Shown: positions 20,001 to 28,566, counted from the first letter of the stretch. The stretch: DNA of 64,000 nt from Roseicitreum antarcticum (GCF_014681765.1 NZ_CP061498.1:1-64000), one strand, 5' to 3'. The notes: generated by a model not told the origin, from the sequence alone. Program-made: numbers and translations.

Positions 20001-22704
20001 CGTAATCGGTACCATCCCCATTCACGATGATGTCGTTTCCACCGCCACCGTATAGGCTATCGTCCCCATCCCCACCTGAAAGGATGTCGTTGCCGCCACC
20101 GCCTGTCAGGCGATCATTCCCGCCCATTCCTAAGGCAAGATCCTGTCCGGACGTGCCCGACCAAATATTGTCTAGCGAATCCCCGATGTAGTTCGACCCG
20201 CTGACCGTCGGCGGCGCCCCATCCTGAATTGTGAACGTCGCAGAAGCGAGAAAGATTGAAGCCGAATCCCTTGAGTCGGATTGGACAATCACTCCAAAGG
20301 TCTCATCTCCTTCCGGCACTGCATCTGCGTTGATGCGGACGGTGAAGGTCTCGCTCAAGTCACCCGCGGCAAAGACCACCGGGACGTTCAGGCGGCCGAC
20401 ATAGTCCCCGTCGTTGTAGAACCCCTGCGTCTGCGCGGTGCTGACATAAACCGTCTCTGCACCAAGGTTGGCCCCGCTGCGGGTGATGGTAAAGCTGATA
20501 GTGACATTCCCCTCGGACACGTTGCGCGTCGCAGGCGAGATGGACCACGTCGTACCATTGCCGACCGCATCCACAACGAACGTGCTCCCCGTCCGCGCCG
20601 CGGACTGCGCATCCGTCAGCGCGATCCGCACCGCCTCCCCCGCGCCAACGCCATCCAGTCGGGCGATACCGCGCCAGATGTCATCGCCGATATTGATTTC
20701 GAGAATTGCACCTGCCGGTAAGCCACCACTCGCCTCGATTGACCGCAGCCGGACGGTGGACGTCGATCCCGAGCCGTTGCTTGTAGCGAAGTTTATTCCG
20801 GAAAGGTCGATCACGTCGCCCTCAGCCGCAGCGAGAGTTCCGGCACCACGATTGTAGTCCGTGATTTGGTCTGGGTTTACACTCTGAAAAAGCGGGAAGT
20901 CATCATCAGCGAAAGAGAACACGTCTGACGCAAGTCCTCCTGCAAGCTTGTCGGCCCCACTACCGCCCTCTAAACGGTCTAGACCGCCATCGCCCCTTAG
21001 ATCGTCTGCGCCATCGCCGCCATAAAGAAAGTCGTTTCCGCTTTCGCCGCGAAGAAGATCATTATCGTCCTCACCCCAAAGATAATCATGGGAAAGGCCA
21101 CCATAGAGTACATCATTTCCATCTGAGCCACGCAGTAGATCGGCGCTGTCTAGCCCGCGCAAGTCATCGTTGCCGCCTCCGCCAATTAGTGTATCGCTGT
21201 AGGCACCGCCGTAGATTTCATCTGACCCTAAACCACCAACAAAAAAATTGTTCTGATCGCCATTTGGGCTAATCCGAGAACCATACTGCGCAACAATGAA
21301 TGCCTGGCCGCACGGTGCCACAACGCCATTGACGAAGAATGTTCCATTAAATGCATTGACTTGATCGGCAGTAATTCCAAGGTCTGTCATATAACTGACA
21401 AGGCTAAGGTAACCTTGCATCGAATGGTAAGTCGTCCAGGAAGTTCCCGAATCGGGGGTAAAAATTCGAGTAAAATCTCCGGCAAGGTCGGAGAAGTCGC
21501 TCGCAAAATTGATAACGTCTTCATTGAAGTTTAAGGTGGTTAGATCGCTAGAGGCTGCCCCCACATCTGACCCAAGCTGATAGCCAGGGTCTGCGAAATT
21601 TATACCAACAACATCCAAGCTGCTTGGCCTAAGATTCCGCAAGTCCCACGAGGACATAAACAATGCGTCCACCATTGCAGCGCCAAGGCTGTGTCCGGTC
21701 ACAAGAACTTCGGTGATCTCTGAATGTGAACTCAAATAGCTACGCAACTGATCTAAGAAGGTGTCCGCAAAATTATTGAAGTGGACGTCTCGATGTACCC
21801 AGTCCCAATGGTCGGTCCCGGGTGTCAGCCCTGTGTCGTTGGTTCCCCGGAACGAGAGTACCAAAGTATTGTCCCGAACTGCGACGAGCGCCGCAGCATT
21901 TCCAACCACAAAAAATCCGGCGGCTTCGCCAACCGCACCAGAGTTCAATGTCGTGAGGCCGGCTTCCGCCGAGGTTAGATAGCGCCATCCTTCACCCTGA
22001 AGGGCCGTGTACTCAGTAGAGGCCGCAGAGTTGGCGCGGTCGGACCCGCTCATGGGACTTTCGTTGCCAGCAAGGCTGTAGGCTGCAATACCGAACCTCG
22101 CGGCCGTCAGCATGTCTGTGTTTGTCGTTGACGCTGCAGCAGAGAGCCTTTCGTTTACGAATGCCACCGGATCTACCCAACCAGATGGCGCTCCAGAGGG
22201 GTTGTAACCGTCGTCGTCTGTCGGAAGCACGTTTCCAATCGTGATTTCGAGATGGAGGTGCGCAACGTCCGCATAACCACTCCTGCCAAGCGTTCCGATC
22301 TGGGTTCCGATCCCCAGCTGCTGCCCGACCGAAAGTGCTGAAACCGTGTCGAGGTGGGCGTATAGAGAATGAACCTGAGTTACCCACTGCCCGTTGATCA
22401 ACGTCGGCTCAGGCAGATCGTGTCGTAGGACGATGTAGTTGCCGAAGCCTGTTGTCGCGGTACCCTGATTGGAAATAACCGCGACCACGATGCCGTTGCC
22501 GATCGCGTGAACAGGAGCGCCAAGATCTGTGTTTCCACCGCCTTCGCCGTTCCAGTCGACACCGAGATGGCGGGAACCTCCGATGTCTGGGTTCGGTTCA
22601 TCGAAGCCGAAAGCAACGTAGAAGCCGTCACCGTCGTTTTCTGGAGAAGTAAGGCCATTTCCAAGAGGATTGCGAAAGGAGTTGGCTAAAAACGTTGCTG
22701 GCAC
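17077..22704 (-). CDS. Giant RTX protein: M23 peptidase + class 3 lipase + Calx-beta + RTX repeats
   Basis: This 1875-residue protein has no classical signal peptide, as expected for type I secretion. Residues ~15-180 are an M23 endopeptidase domain (HLGVDWN and VAHLHLEITIG metal motifs). Residues ~210-400 are a class 3 lipase fold (VLSFRGTND, catalytic Ser in TGHSLGAAMVDAL near 335, and a downstream Asp/His region). RTX nonapeptides follow (~490-610, e.g. GGGGNDDLRGLDSADLLRGS), then a Calx-beta domain (~705-830), more RTX, and three 219-residue repeats (~899-1545). Further RTX repeats and a C-terminal secretion-type region (FNPGEGDLLRFYNRGG) close the protein. Calcium would fold the repeats outside the cell. 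No type I secretion genes are adjacent. The likely role is as an extracellular hydrolase or toxin; its target is unknown. Confidence 0.85.
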   Translation of the reverse strand: MPATFLANSFRNPLGNGLTSPENDGDGFYVAFGFDEPNPDIGGSRHLGVDWNGEGGGNTDLGAPVHAIGNGIVVAVISNQGTATTGFGNYIVLRHDLPEPTLINGQWVTQVHSLYAHLDTVSALSVGQQLGIGTQIGTLGRSGYADVAHLHLEITIGNVLPTDDDGYNPSGAPSGWVDPVAFVNERLSAAASTTNTDMLTAARFGIAAYSLAGNESPMSGSDRANSAASTEYTALQGEGWRYLTSAEAGLTTLNSGAVGEAAGFFVVGNAAALVAVRDNTLVLSFRGTNDTGLTPGTDHWDWVHRDVHFNNFADTFLDQLRSYLSSHSEITEVLVTGHSLGAAMVDALFMSSWDLRNLRPSSLDVVGINFADPGYQLGSDVGAASSDLTTLNFNEDVINFASDFSDLAGDFTRIFTPDSGTSWTTYHSMQGYLSLVSYMTDLGITADQVNAFNGTFFVNGVVAPCGQAFIVAQYGSRISPNGDQNNFFVGGLGSDEIYGGAYSDTLIGGGGNDDLRGLDSADLLRGSDGNDVLYGGLSHDYLWGEDDNDLLRGESGNDFLYGGDGADDLRGDGGLDRLEGGSGADKLAGGLASDVFSFADDDFPLFQSVNPDQITDYNRGAGTLAAAEGDVIDLSGINFATSNGSGSTSTVRLRSIEASGGLPAGAILEINIGDDIWRGIARLDGVGAGEAVRIALTDAQSAARTGSTFVVDAVGNGTTWSISPATRNVSEGNVTISFTITRSGANLGAETVYVSTAQTQGFYNDGDYVGRLNVPVVFAAGDLSETFTVRINADAVPEGDETFGVIVQSDSRDSASIFLASATFTIQDGAPPTVSGSNYIGDSLDNIWSGTSGQDLALGMGGNDRLTGGGGNDILSGGDGDDSLYGGGGNDIIVNGDGTDYVDSGAGNDYIDARQVRNGRDTVLGGSGDDTILAGSANNGVYGDTRATIDGGTGEDLLVLEARSDGNYTAGQIRHQFGSGPILDANTEFTTISEQLAETGTHLISSGLYSYSDFNSWYDVSNIDRIEYRGDANRPGNNLFLEWGTTVITAAYGVANATDTLWADWSGTTAAILWNLTVDNDTVRTLGNGVTVQSIDRVHIQTGSGNDRIILQDASSHTDYVDSGAGNDYIDARQVRNGRDTVLGGSGDDTILAGSANNGVYGDTRATIDGGTGEDLLVLEARSDGNYTAGQIRHQFGSGPILDANTEFTTISEQLAETGTHLISSGLYSYSDFNSWYDVSNIDRIEYRGDANRPGNNLFLEWGTTVITAAYGVANATDTLWADWSGTTAAILWNLTVDNDTVRTLGNGVTVQSIDRVHIQTGSGNDRIILQDASSHTDYVDSGAGNDYIDARQVRNGRDTVLGGSGDDTILAGSGNSSSFGDTRATIDGGTGDDLLVLEARSDGNYTAGQIRHQFGSGPILDANTEFSTISEQLAETGTHLISSGYYGFSSYIYNSWYDVSNIDRIEYRGATTRPGNNLFLEWGTTVITAAYGVENATDTLWADWSGTTAAILWNLTVDNDTVKTLGNGVSVQSIDRVHIQTGSGDDSLVGGNFDDHFDTGAGRDIILTGGGNNYVDAGSGDDQINGGSGNDTLVGGHGIDQIDGGAGDDQIIAGTGSDYLLGDLGNDSVTLIGTAYHTARYVAYNVSSANQTGTGQRINLDGKVKIEAVIDGGSDINTIYLGDPGDAFFLHDAYSGFHHSLTLASDYIGNDSMQRFVNIQRIFGMEGDDIIDLTSPDYSLAGASIMIDGGEGNDVIWGSDADEMIYGRAGDDTIFGGTGTDVLFGGSGADVFEFTKTSTDTTVADFNPGEGDLLRFYNRGGAQFDPASIGLTDDGIRITFSEAGSRHEIEIALAASAAEFNLSLGQVIAATEFI
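18066..20010 (-). repeat. Three tandem 657-bp coding repeats in the RTX gene
   Basis: The unit boundaries, set at the TDYVDSGAGND codons, fall at 20010, 19353 and 18696, exactly 657 bp (219 codons) apart. Copies 1 (20010-19354) and 2 (19353-18697) encode the same protein sequence and look identical or nearly so in DNA. Copy 3 (from 18696) is diverged, with changes such as GYYGFSSYIY for GLYSYSDF, and its end blends into the next RTX block near 18066. Each unit has one RTX pair, then a ~150-residue beta-rich domain of unknown fold. Confidence 0.9.
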
Positions 22705-23013
22705 GATCTACAGTCGGACTGTTGCCCGCTCCTCCATAAAACACCAAACTAAAACTCTACACCGGACATGGATTGCTGCAAGCTTTTCCTGCGAGCCTGG
22801 ATGGGTCTATCTCTGTTCCGGTTTCACGCGACAGCCACCCACAGGTTGGCGCATTATTTTTTCTTGACAGAGACCGCATGATCACAAGCCACAATATGCA
22901 CGCTTTGAATATGTGTGGCACATCGAAGACGTGCGTCTGTGGACTCGTTCTGACGATAAGCCCCACTCCAAGAAGATGACGCCTCATTAGACAGCGTCGC
23001 CGGGTCTGCTTCT
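22705..23013. other. Upstream region of the RTX gene; no gene seen
   Basis: This 309-bp spacer lies between the RTX start and a phage spanin gene transcribed the same way. It has locally lower GC than the flanks. Short frames here have no recognisable product. It probably contains the RTX promoter, but I could not place -35/-10 boxes with confidence. Confidence 0.4.
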
Positions 23014-23259
23014 TCACCTGCACGCCCTCATCTGGTTGTACAAGACTGCATAATCGGCCAACATCTGAATGATTATTGCGCTCTCTGGCAACGCGCCCAC
23101 CTCGTCGGCGGCGCGCTTCATATCCACGCTGCTGTACTCCACAATCGGCGGGCAGGGCGCGATCGTGTCAGAACCGCCCGTCGCGCATGCGCTGAGCCAG
23201 AGCATCGCGATCAGCGGGGCGGCGGGCGGCTGCCTCGAGCATCTGGCGGTGGATTTCAT
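23014..23259 (-). CDS. Rz1-like outer-membrane spanin lipoprotein (second pair)
   Basis: This 81-residue frame has a lipoprotein signal ending LIAMLWLSAC (lipobox LSAC). A short periplasmic part follows (IAPCPPIVEYSSVDMKRAAD, ending YAVLYNQMRACR) with two further Cys. Its first 92 bases overlap the Rz-like gene out of frame. This is the common alphaproteobacterial Rz1-like plan with a Pro-containing CPP..VEYS segment. It works with the i-spanin in outer-membrane disruption at phage lysis. Confidence 0.7.
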   Translation of the reverse strand: MKSTARCSRQPPAAPLIAMLWLSACATGGSDTIAPCPPIVEYSSVDMKRAADEVGALPESAIIIQMLADYAVLYNQMRACR

Positions 23260-23422
23260 GGGTTCTCTCCGATGTTGAAAGGCGTTCGGTCAGCCGCCCG
23301 GCGCGCTCACCGGCGCGGCGGAGGTTGAGGAGGAACAAAGCGATTGTGATTGCTGCCAGGAGGATGCACAGCGCTTTGCGCGCCGGGCTGCTAGCGAGGA
23401 TCGTGGCAAGCCAGCCAATCAT
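23168..23422 (-). CDS. Rz-like inner-membrane spanin (second pair)
   Basis: This 84-residue protein has one N-terminal membrane segment (KALCILLAAITIALFLLNL) and then a charged helical tail (RAGERAGRLTERLSTSERTH). It starts by ATGA overlap with the endolysin stop and overlaps the Rz1-like gene out of frame. The layout (endolysin, Rz, Rz1, same strand, overlapping) identifies it as an i-spanin. The frame is intact, in contrast to the pair at 2.2-2.6 kb. Confidence 0.7.
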   Translation of the reverse strand: MIGWLATILASSPARKALCILLAAITIALFLLNLRRAGERAGRLTERLSTSERTHEIHRQMLEAAARRPADRDALAQRMRDGRF

Positions 23423-24093
23423 CGCTGGCCCCGCTTCCAGTCGTCGACGCGGGCGTGGATGGCAACCGCGATGCCTGCCAGCGCCACGGCGATGAATACC
23501 CAGCGCAGAGTGTCGAGGTAGGGCACCAGGGGCAGAATGGCGGATTGCGTTTCCGCCAGAACCTCATGCGTGACTTCAACACCCGCAGCGCCGACGGTTG
23601 CGATGCCCGCCGCCCCGCCACCCTTCAGGGTGCGGCTGTCGGCAAGCACCTCGCGGGCAGGCTGAGTTTCCGCCACGAAGGGCGTGGCGCGGACCGGGAA
23701 GGGGTCACCCCAGGATCGCGCTGGCCCGAGGTCGATGTGCATGAATCCCGAGCGGGGATAGGTGCCGAAGCCGAGGAAACCGACCGCGCGGGCGGCCTCA
23801 GCGAACTTGACCGGGTCATGGTTTGACATGGCGATGTCAAACGCCGTGCCCAACATGTGCTTGGAGGCCGGCGCCCCGCCGACGGCGCGGTTGTGGCTGG
23901 GGCTGCGATAGCCGGAGCGGACGATCAGCGGCTTGCCGAGCCGGTTGCGCAGGGACTGCAGCTTGTCCATCGCCTCGGTGTTGATCTTGATCGCGCCGGT
24001 ACCGCGGCAGGCGATTTCGGCTGGGGAAAAGCTGGGCCAGCGCCATGCGCTTTCGGGCACGTCGCGGAAATGTGCATAGGTCGTGGTTGGCAT
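23419..24093 (-). CDS. Phage endolysin, peptidase M15 family, with C-terminal membrane anchor
   Basis: The start is taken at the ATG at 24093 (MPTTTYAHFRDVPESAWRWP). Residues ~20-135 are an M15_3 D-Ala-D-Ala peptidase domain: LIVRSGYRSPSHNRAVGG, the metal ligands in SKHMLGTAFDIAM, and GFMHIDLGPARSWGD. A linker follows, then one hydrophobic helix near the C-terminus (LRWVFIAVALAGIAVAIHA) and a short basic tail. It cleaves peptide cross-links in peptidoglycan during phage release. The C-terminal helix would tether it to the inner membrane, which is unusual for a soluble lysin family. It differs from the GH24 lysin at 1.4 kb, pointing to a second phage. Confidence 0.85.
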   Translation of the reverse strand: MPTTTYAHFRDVPESAWRWPSFSPAEIACRGTGAIKINTEAMDKLQSLRNRLGKPLIVRSGYRSPSHNRAVGGAPASKHMLGTAFDIAMSNHDPVKFAEAARAVGFLGFGTYPRSGFMHIDLGPARSWGDPFPVRATPFVAETQPAREVLADSRTLKGGGAAGIATVGAAGVEVTHEVLAETQSAILPLVPYLDTLRWVFIAVALAGIAVAIHARVDDWKRGQR

Positions 24094-24168
24094 GATGGGT
24101 CTCCAGAAATGCAAAACCTCGCCTCGAGGGCGTGTGGAGTGGCAGATTCAGTGTGGTTTTGGTCTCGG

Positions 24169-24546
24169 TCAGTCGGTGCGGCCGCGCTGGAACGCCTCAA
24201 ACATCAGATCCCGCATGGCGCGGATGTCCGTCTCGATGCGTTCCAGCCGGTCTGCATCGCCCTTGCGGTCCTCGGCGCGCTGGCGGTCCACGCGGTCGCG
24301 TTCGGCCAGCAGTTCGCGGTCCAGCCGCAACAGCATCGCGTTATTGGTGAAGGCGCGGCGCGTGACGGCGGCCAAGAGCGCGATGAAGCCGCCGATCAAC
24401 GCGGTGATGGCGGCGGTCAATCCGTTGTCGCGGAAGGTCCGCGACGCGCAGGGGCGCACGCTCGCCCGCCTTTCCCGCGCTTTCACCCCGCCGGAAGGTA
24501 CAACGTTTCTGCGTGGCGAGGTCGCGGCCGTCCTGCGTTGGCGCAA
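24169..24546 (-). CDS. Small phage membrane/coiled-coil protein, N-terminus uncertain
   Basis: The convincing part is the C-terminal ~85 residues: one membrane segment (TAAITALIGGFIALLAAV), then RRAFTNNAMLLRLDRELLAE and a heptad helix ADRLERIETDIRAMRDLMFE. This matches small holin-associated proteins that precede endolysins. The first ~40 residues (to about 24430) are antisense to another frame and look like junction sequence, so the real start may be lost. It lies 75 bp upstream of the M15 endolysin on the same strand. Confidence 0.5.
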   Translation of the reverse strand: MRQRRTAATSPRRNVVPSGGVKARERRASVRPCASRTFRDNGLTAAITALIGGFIALLAAVTRRAFTNNAMLLRLDRELLAERDRVDRQRAEDRKGDADRLERIETDIRAMRDLMFEAFQRGRTD

Positions 24547-24637
24547 GGAAGATGGTGACGACGTCTACCACCATCTGCTCCGCCGCGATGAATGGGAGGT
24601 CATCCTGCCCGAACTGTTATTCGAGGGAGGCGGTTGA
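24440..24637 (+). pseudogene. Fragment of an unidentified (probably phage) gene
   Basis: The + frame reads FTPPEGTTFLRGEVAAVLRW and YHHLLRRDEWEVILPELLFE, then stops at 24637. Codon use and composition look like true protein. No start can be assigned: upstream the frame is antisense to the membrane-protein gene. I do not recognise the family. It appears to be the tail of a gene joined to the - strand lysis block by rearrangement. Confidence 0.35.
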
Positions 24638-24900
24638 TCGGTTCTTGGCTCGCGGATTGCTTTGGGTTCGCAGTATCGGAGAATTGCGGATGTCGGGCAT
24701 CCGGTTGTCAGCAGACTGCATTTTGATCTCAAGCACAGGGCAAAGTCCTTTTCGTGGCAGGGGCTGGCGACTGCGCGCCGCTGGGTGCGTACCTGCGAAC
24801 CGCGCACCCAAAGGTGCGAACCCAGAAAAAACATCTCACGCTAGTCACCCGGAACCAAATTTGCCATCATTGATATGAGGCAAAGTTTTGGGGGTATGGC

Positions 24901-25188
24901 ATGCGGGGTCGGGCATCGGTTGCGATTGCACTCAGCGAAGAGGAACGCGTTTTTCTGGAAGCGCAGTTGCGCAGGCACAAGGCGGCGCGGTCGCTCTCCG
25001 ACAGGTGCCGGATCGTGTTGAGATGCGCTGGCGGTTTGACCAGCAAGGAGATCGCCGCCGAACTCGGCCATTCCGAGCATACGGTCGGCAAGTGGCGGCG
25101 GCGGTTTGCCGAGCACCGCATCGAAGGCCTTTCTGACGAGTATCGCGCGGGCCGCCCACGAACGATCTCAGACGAACAGGTTGCCGAC
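24901..25188 (+). pseudogene. IS630-family transposase, N-terminal fragment
   Basis: The N-terminal ~95 residues are the helix-turn-helix part of an IS630-type transposase: MRGRASVAIALSEEERVFLE, SLSDRCRIVLRCAGGLTSKE, GKWRRRFAEHRIEGLSDEYR and GRPRTISDEQVA. No DDE domain follows. At about 25188 the sequence changes to the flank of the RIT element, and the frame remains open through it only by chance. The rest of the transposase is gone. Confidence 0.75.
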
Positions 25189-25227
25189 GGGCACGAAGGT
25201 GTGGATTGCAGGTGGTGTGACGGATAT

Positions 25228-25273
25228 GCGGCGTTATGCAGCGGCCACGATTATGCGGAGTCCTTCGCGACGA
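25228..25273 (+). repeat. RIT left terminal inverted repeat
   Basis: This 46-bp repeat begins GCGGCGTTATGC and pairs with 28567-28612 (41/46). A weak extension of about 3 bp outward (ATA) may belong to it. It ends 107 bp before the ritA ATG, and so may also carry the promoter. Confidence 0.8.
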
Positions 25274-25380
25274 GGGCAATTTTAGGCATTAATTGCAGGA
25301 TAATAAAATATCTCTGCAGGGCGACAGCGCGGCATAATCTAAACTTCCCAAGCGCCATTCTGGCACATGGGAGAGTAGAT

Positions 25381-26623
25381 ATGAACGTCATCAAAAGACA
25401 GGCCCCGGCACCAAGGACCATGGACGCGGGCGAACTGACGCCGTGGGTCAACCAGTTTGCTGAAGAACTCACTTTGCTGAGGTACTCACCGCTGACCATC
25501 CAAGGCTACACCGATTGCGCTCGCCATTTTGCCGCGTGGCTTGCAATTGAGAAGGTCGAACTCGGTTTCATCGACCACGACATTCTTGGCCGGTTCGCCA
25601 AGCATCGTTGTCGTTGGGGGCACACGGCGAGCCGTGCCCTGCTCGACTGGCTATCTTAACCGTGTTCATCGTTTTATCTCGTTTCTTGCCAGACGTGGCA
25701 TCATCGCTCCTCTGGCTGAGGCCGTCGCAAACTCCGTTGACCCTCTGGTTGGCGATTTCCAGGAATGGCTCCTGCGACATCGAGGCATTCGCGAACAGAC
25801 AGCCGTACGACACGGGAGAATGGTCATGCGGCTTCTCCCGTCACTGGGATCGGATCCGCACGCTTATGGCCCAGCTGGCATCCGAATGGCTATTCTCAAC
25901 GAAGCCCAACACTGCTCCGTAGTTTACACCAAGACAATGATGACCGCACTGCGCGGATATTTGCGCTTTCTGGCAGCGTCCGATCGCTGTCGCCCTGGTC
26001 TTGAACACGCCGTGCCACGCATTCCGCAATGGCGACTATCATCATTGCCGCGCTATCTGTCACCCGATCAGGTCGAACGTGTCGTGGCGTCCTGCGATCT
26101 TCAAACCAGGCGGGGTATTCGAGATCGCGCGATTCTACTCCTCCTTGCCCGTCTCGGATTGCGGGCGGGCGACATTTCGGAGATGCGACTTCAGCACATT
26201 GATTGGCGTTCGGGAACCCTGCGTGTCAAGGGCAAGGGACGATCCGAGACTCTTTTGCCTCTACCGCAGGATGCGGGCGATGCCGTGCTCGGCTATCTGA
26301 ATGACGCTCGGCCAGCTGTTGACGACGACCGCATGTTCCTGACAGTAACCGCGCCATTTCGGCCGTTTCATGGTTCTCCGTCTATTTCTCAGATCGTTTC
26401 TCATGCTTTGACGCGCTCTGGCATTGAGGATCCGCCATCACGCGGAGCGAACTTGCTACGCCATTCGGCAGCTACACACCTGCTCCGAAGCGGTGCCACT
26501 TTGCAGTCGATTGGCGCGGTTTTGCGACACAAGTCCGTGGAGACCACGGTCCTATACGCCAAAGTCGATGTCATCATGCTGGAGCGGATCGCACAACCGT
26601 GGCCGGGAGAAGTGTCATGCTGA
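25381..26623 (+). pseudogene. ritA: RIT tyrosine recombinase A, frameshifted
   Basis: The ATG at 25381 opens MNVIKRQAPAPRTMDAGELT with a SAM-like N-terminal domain (LLRYSPLTIQGYTDCARHFA). At the G5 run near 25619 the frame must change: two G may be missing from an original G7. It then reads GYLNRVHRFISFLARRGIIA to the C-terminal catalytic domain. Catalytic residues seen are Arg in LLLARLGLRAGDISEM, HxxR in NLLRHSAATHLLRSG, and the Tyr in ETTVLYAKVD. Corrected length is ~414 residues. It overlaps ritB by 7 bp. Confidence 0.8.
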
Positions 26624-27531
26624 CCGACGATCTTTCGCGCTACGTCGCGCTTCACGAGGCGATGGGTTTCAAATTCCGAACGCAGCGGATCTTGCTGCGC
26701 ATGTTCGTGACCTACGCTGAGCATCACGGCGACGGCATGGTCAAAAGCGATCGAGTCATCGCATGGGCAATCCAGGCACCTTCTCCCGAACAACGACGCA
26801 ACCGGCTGCTTACGGTACGCCGGTTCGCGATCGCGATGCACGCCGAAGATCCCGGGCATGAAGTGCCGGCGGCTGACGCGTTGGGTCGAGGGTTATTTCG
26901 GCGGAAGCAGCCATATATCTATTCGGCCGAGGAGATTGAGGGTCTCATGGTCGCGGCGGCTTCGCTTGGTCCGATCGGTACGCTTCGACCGCTTACTTAT
27001 TACACATTGTTTGGGTTGCTCGCCGCGACCGGAATGCGGATATCCGAAGCGCTGGCTTTACGACTTGGCGATGTCACCGACGACGGACTGGTCATCGCCA
27101 GCACCAAGTTCAAGAAGAGCAGGCTTGTTCCGATTCACAGCACGACCCGTGCGGCAATCGATCGCTATCTCTCCGCTCGTTTGTCGATCATCGGGGAGAC
27201 TACCGCGCTGTTCTTATCCAACGAAGGTACTCCGCCGCGCTACGACACGGTCAGTGCGATCTTCCGGAAAATTTCGCGCAAGATCGGATTGAGGGGTGCT
27301 CCGGGACAGCCGGGACCGCGTATCCACGACATGAGGCACAGCTTCGCCGTGAGATCGCTGGAACAATGCCCATGCGACAACGACGCCGTATCCCGCCACA
27401 TCCTCGCTCTCAGCACGTATCTCGGCCATGCGCATGTTCACGACACTTACTGGTATCTTCAGGCCATACCAAGCTTGATGGCGCAGATCGCAGATATTGC
27501 CGAGACCTTCGACCGGACAGGTGCAGCATGA
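26617..27531 (+). CDS. ritB: RIT tyrosine recombinase B
   Basis: This 304-residue intact recombinase starts at the ATG at 26617 (MLTDDLSRYVALHEAMGFKF). The catalytic domain shows Arg in LAATGMRISEALALRLGD, Lys in STKFKKSRLVPIH, HxxR in RIHDMRHSFAVRSL, and the HVHDTYWYLQA box with the nucleophilic Tyr. Insertion of ~10 residues before YLGHAHVHD (EQCPCDNDAVSRHILALSTY) is typical of RitB-like members. It starts inside ritA and its stop overlaps ritC (ATGA). Confidence 0.85.
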   Translation: MLTDDLSRYVALHEAMGFKFRTQRILLRMFVTYAEHHGDGMVKSDRVIAWAIQAPSPEQRRNRLLTVRRFAIAMHAEDPGHEVPAADALGRGLFRRKQPYIYSAEEIEGLMVAAASLGPIGTLRPLTYYTLFGLLAATGMRISEALALRLGDVTDDGLVIASTKFKKSRLVPIHSTTRAAIDRYLSARLSIIGETTALFLSNEGTPPRYDTVSAIFRKISRKIGLRGAPGQPGPRIHDMRHSFAVRSLEQCPCDNDAVSRHILALSTYLGHAHVHDTYWYLQAIPSLMAQIADIAETFDRTGAA

Positions 27532-28536
27532 CCGCGCTCGCACCCGCTCTTTCCCGGTTTCTTCGAGAACACCTGCCTCGCGATCAGCGCGCCAGCCCGC
27601 ACACCTGTGACGCTTACGCCTATAGCTTTCAATTGCTCGTCACCTTTGCTGCGCGGCAGCTCCAAAAGGCCCCATCGCAATTGGAAGTAGAAGATATCGG
27701 GGTGCCAATGATCCTATCCTTCCTCGAGCATATCGAACGGGATCGCGGCAACTCGGCTCGATCCCGTAATGCTCGATTAGCGGCCATCAAATCGTTCTTC
27801 CGATTCTTGGAGTATCGTGTGCCGGCTTGCCTTGATCAGTCGCTTCGCGTCCGGGCCATCCCAATAAAGAAGACCGACCAGACGCTAGTCGCTTCGCTGA
27901 CAAGGGCTGAGATTCAGGCGCTCATCGACGCGCCCGATCCCAAGACCATTTACGGTGCCCGAGACCGCGCAATGCTCCACCTCGCCTTCTCGGCGGGCCT
28001 GCGGGTTTCCGAGTTGGTCGGACTGCAGCTCGATCAACTCGAACTCCGAAGTCCGGCCACTATCCACGTCATCGGCAAGGGCGGCGGAGCGCGTGCTGCC
28101 ACTGTGGAAGGAGGGCGTCATTGCGCTCAAAGCCTGGCTTGCCGTCCGCCAACAGCGACAAGATGGAGCGCTATTTCTCAACGCTGCGGGCTTCGCGATG
28201 ACCAGATCCGGGTTCGAATATATCCTGGCCAAACACGTGATCACCGCCGCCCAATCTTTTCCATCAATTGCGGCAAAGCGCGTGACACCTCATGTGTTGA
28301 GGCACAGCTGTGCCCAACACATGCTGCGCGCCACGCGCGATATTCGAAAGGTGGCGCTGTGGCTAGGCCACGCCAATCTCCAAAGCACCGAGGTCTACTT
28401 GCGCGCTGATCCGAACGACAAGCTCGAAGCCTTGGCGGCCGCAAGCTCCCCGACCCTGCAGCCGGGTACGTTCTCGCCGCCGGACAAGCTCATTGCCATG
28501 TTGAAGGAGGCACGCCGCTCAAATTATGCTGAGTGA
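27528..28536 (+). pseudogene. ritC: RIT tyrosine recombinase C, frameshifted
   Basis: The ATG at 27528 overlaps the ritB stop. The N-terminal domain (MTALAPALSRFLREHLPRDQ) and first catalytic segment (LAFSAGLRVSELVGLQLDQL) are in frame. Near 28080-28092 (GGCAAGGGCGGCGGAG) the normal VIGKGRRERVLPLW is reached only if two bases are restored in the G runs. It then reads on to HVLRHSCAQHMLRATRD and STEVYLRAD with the catalytic His, Arg and Tyr, ending at 28536. Corrected length is ~337 residues. Confidence 0.8.
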
Positions 28537-28566
28537 CAATTTTCCGATTCCTCAGCGATCTTTGCT

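Noticed and set aside
17077-22704. CRISPR array suggested by the repeated 657-bp blocks
   Set aside because: The repeats are long, in-frame coding units of an RTX protein, with no short repeat/spacer pattern and no cas genes.
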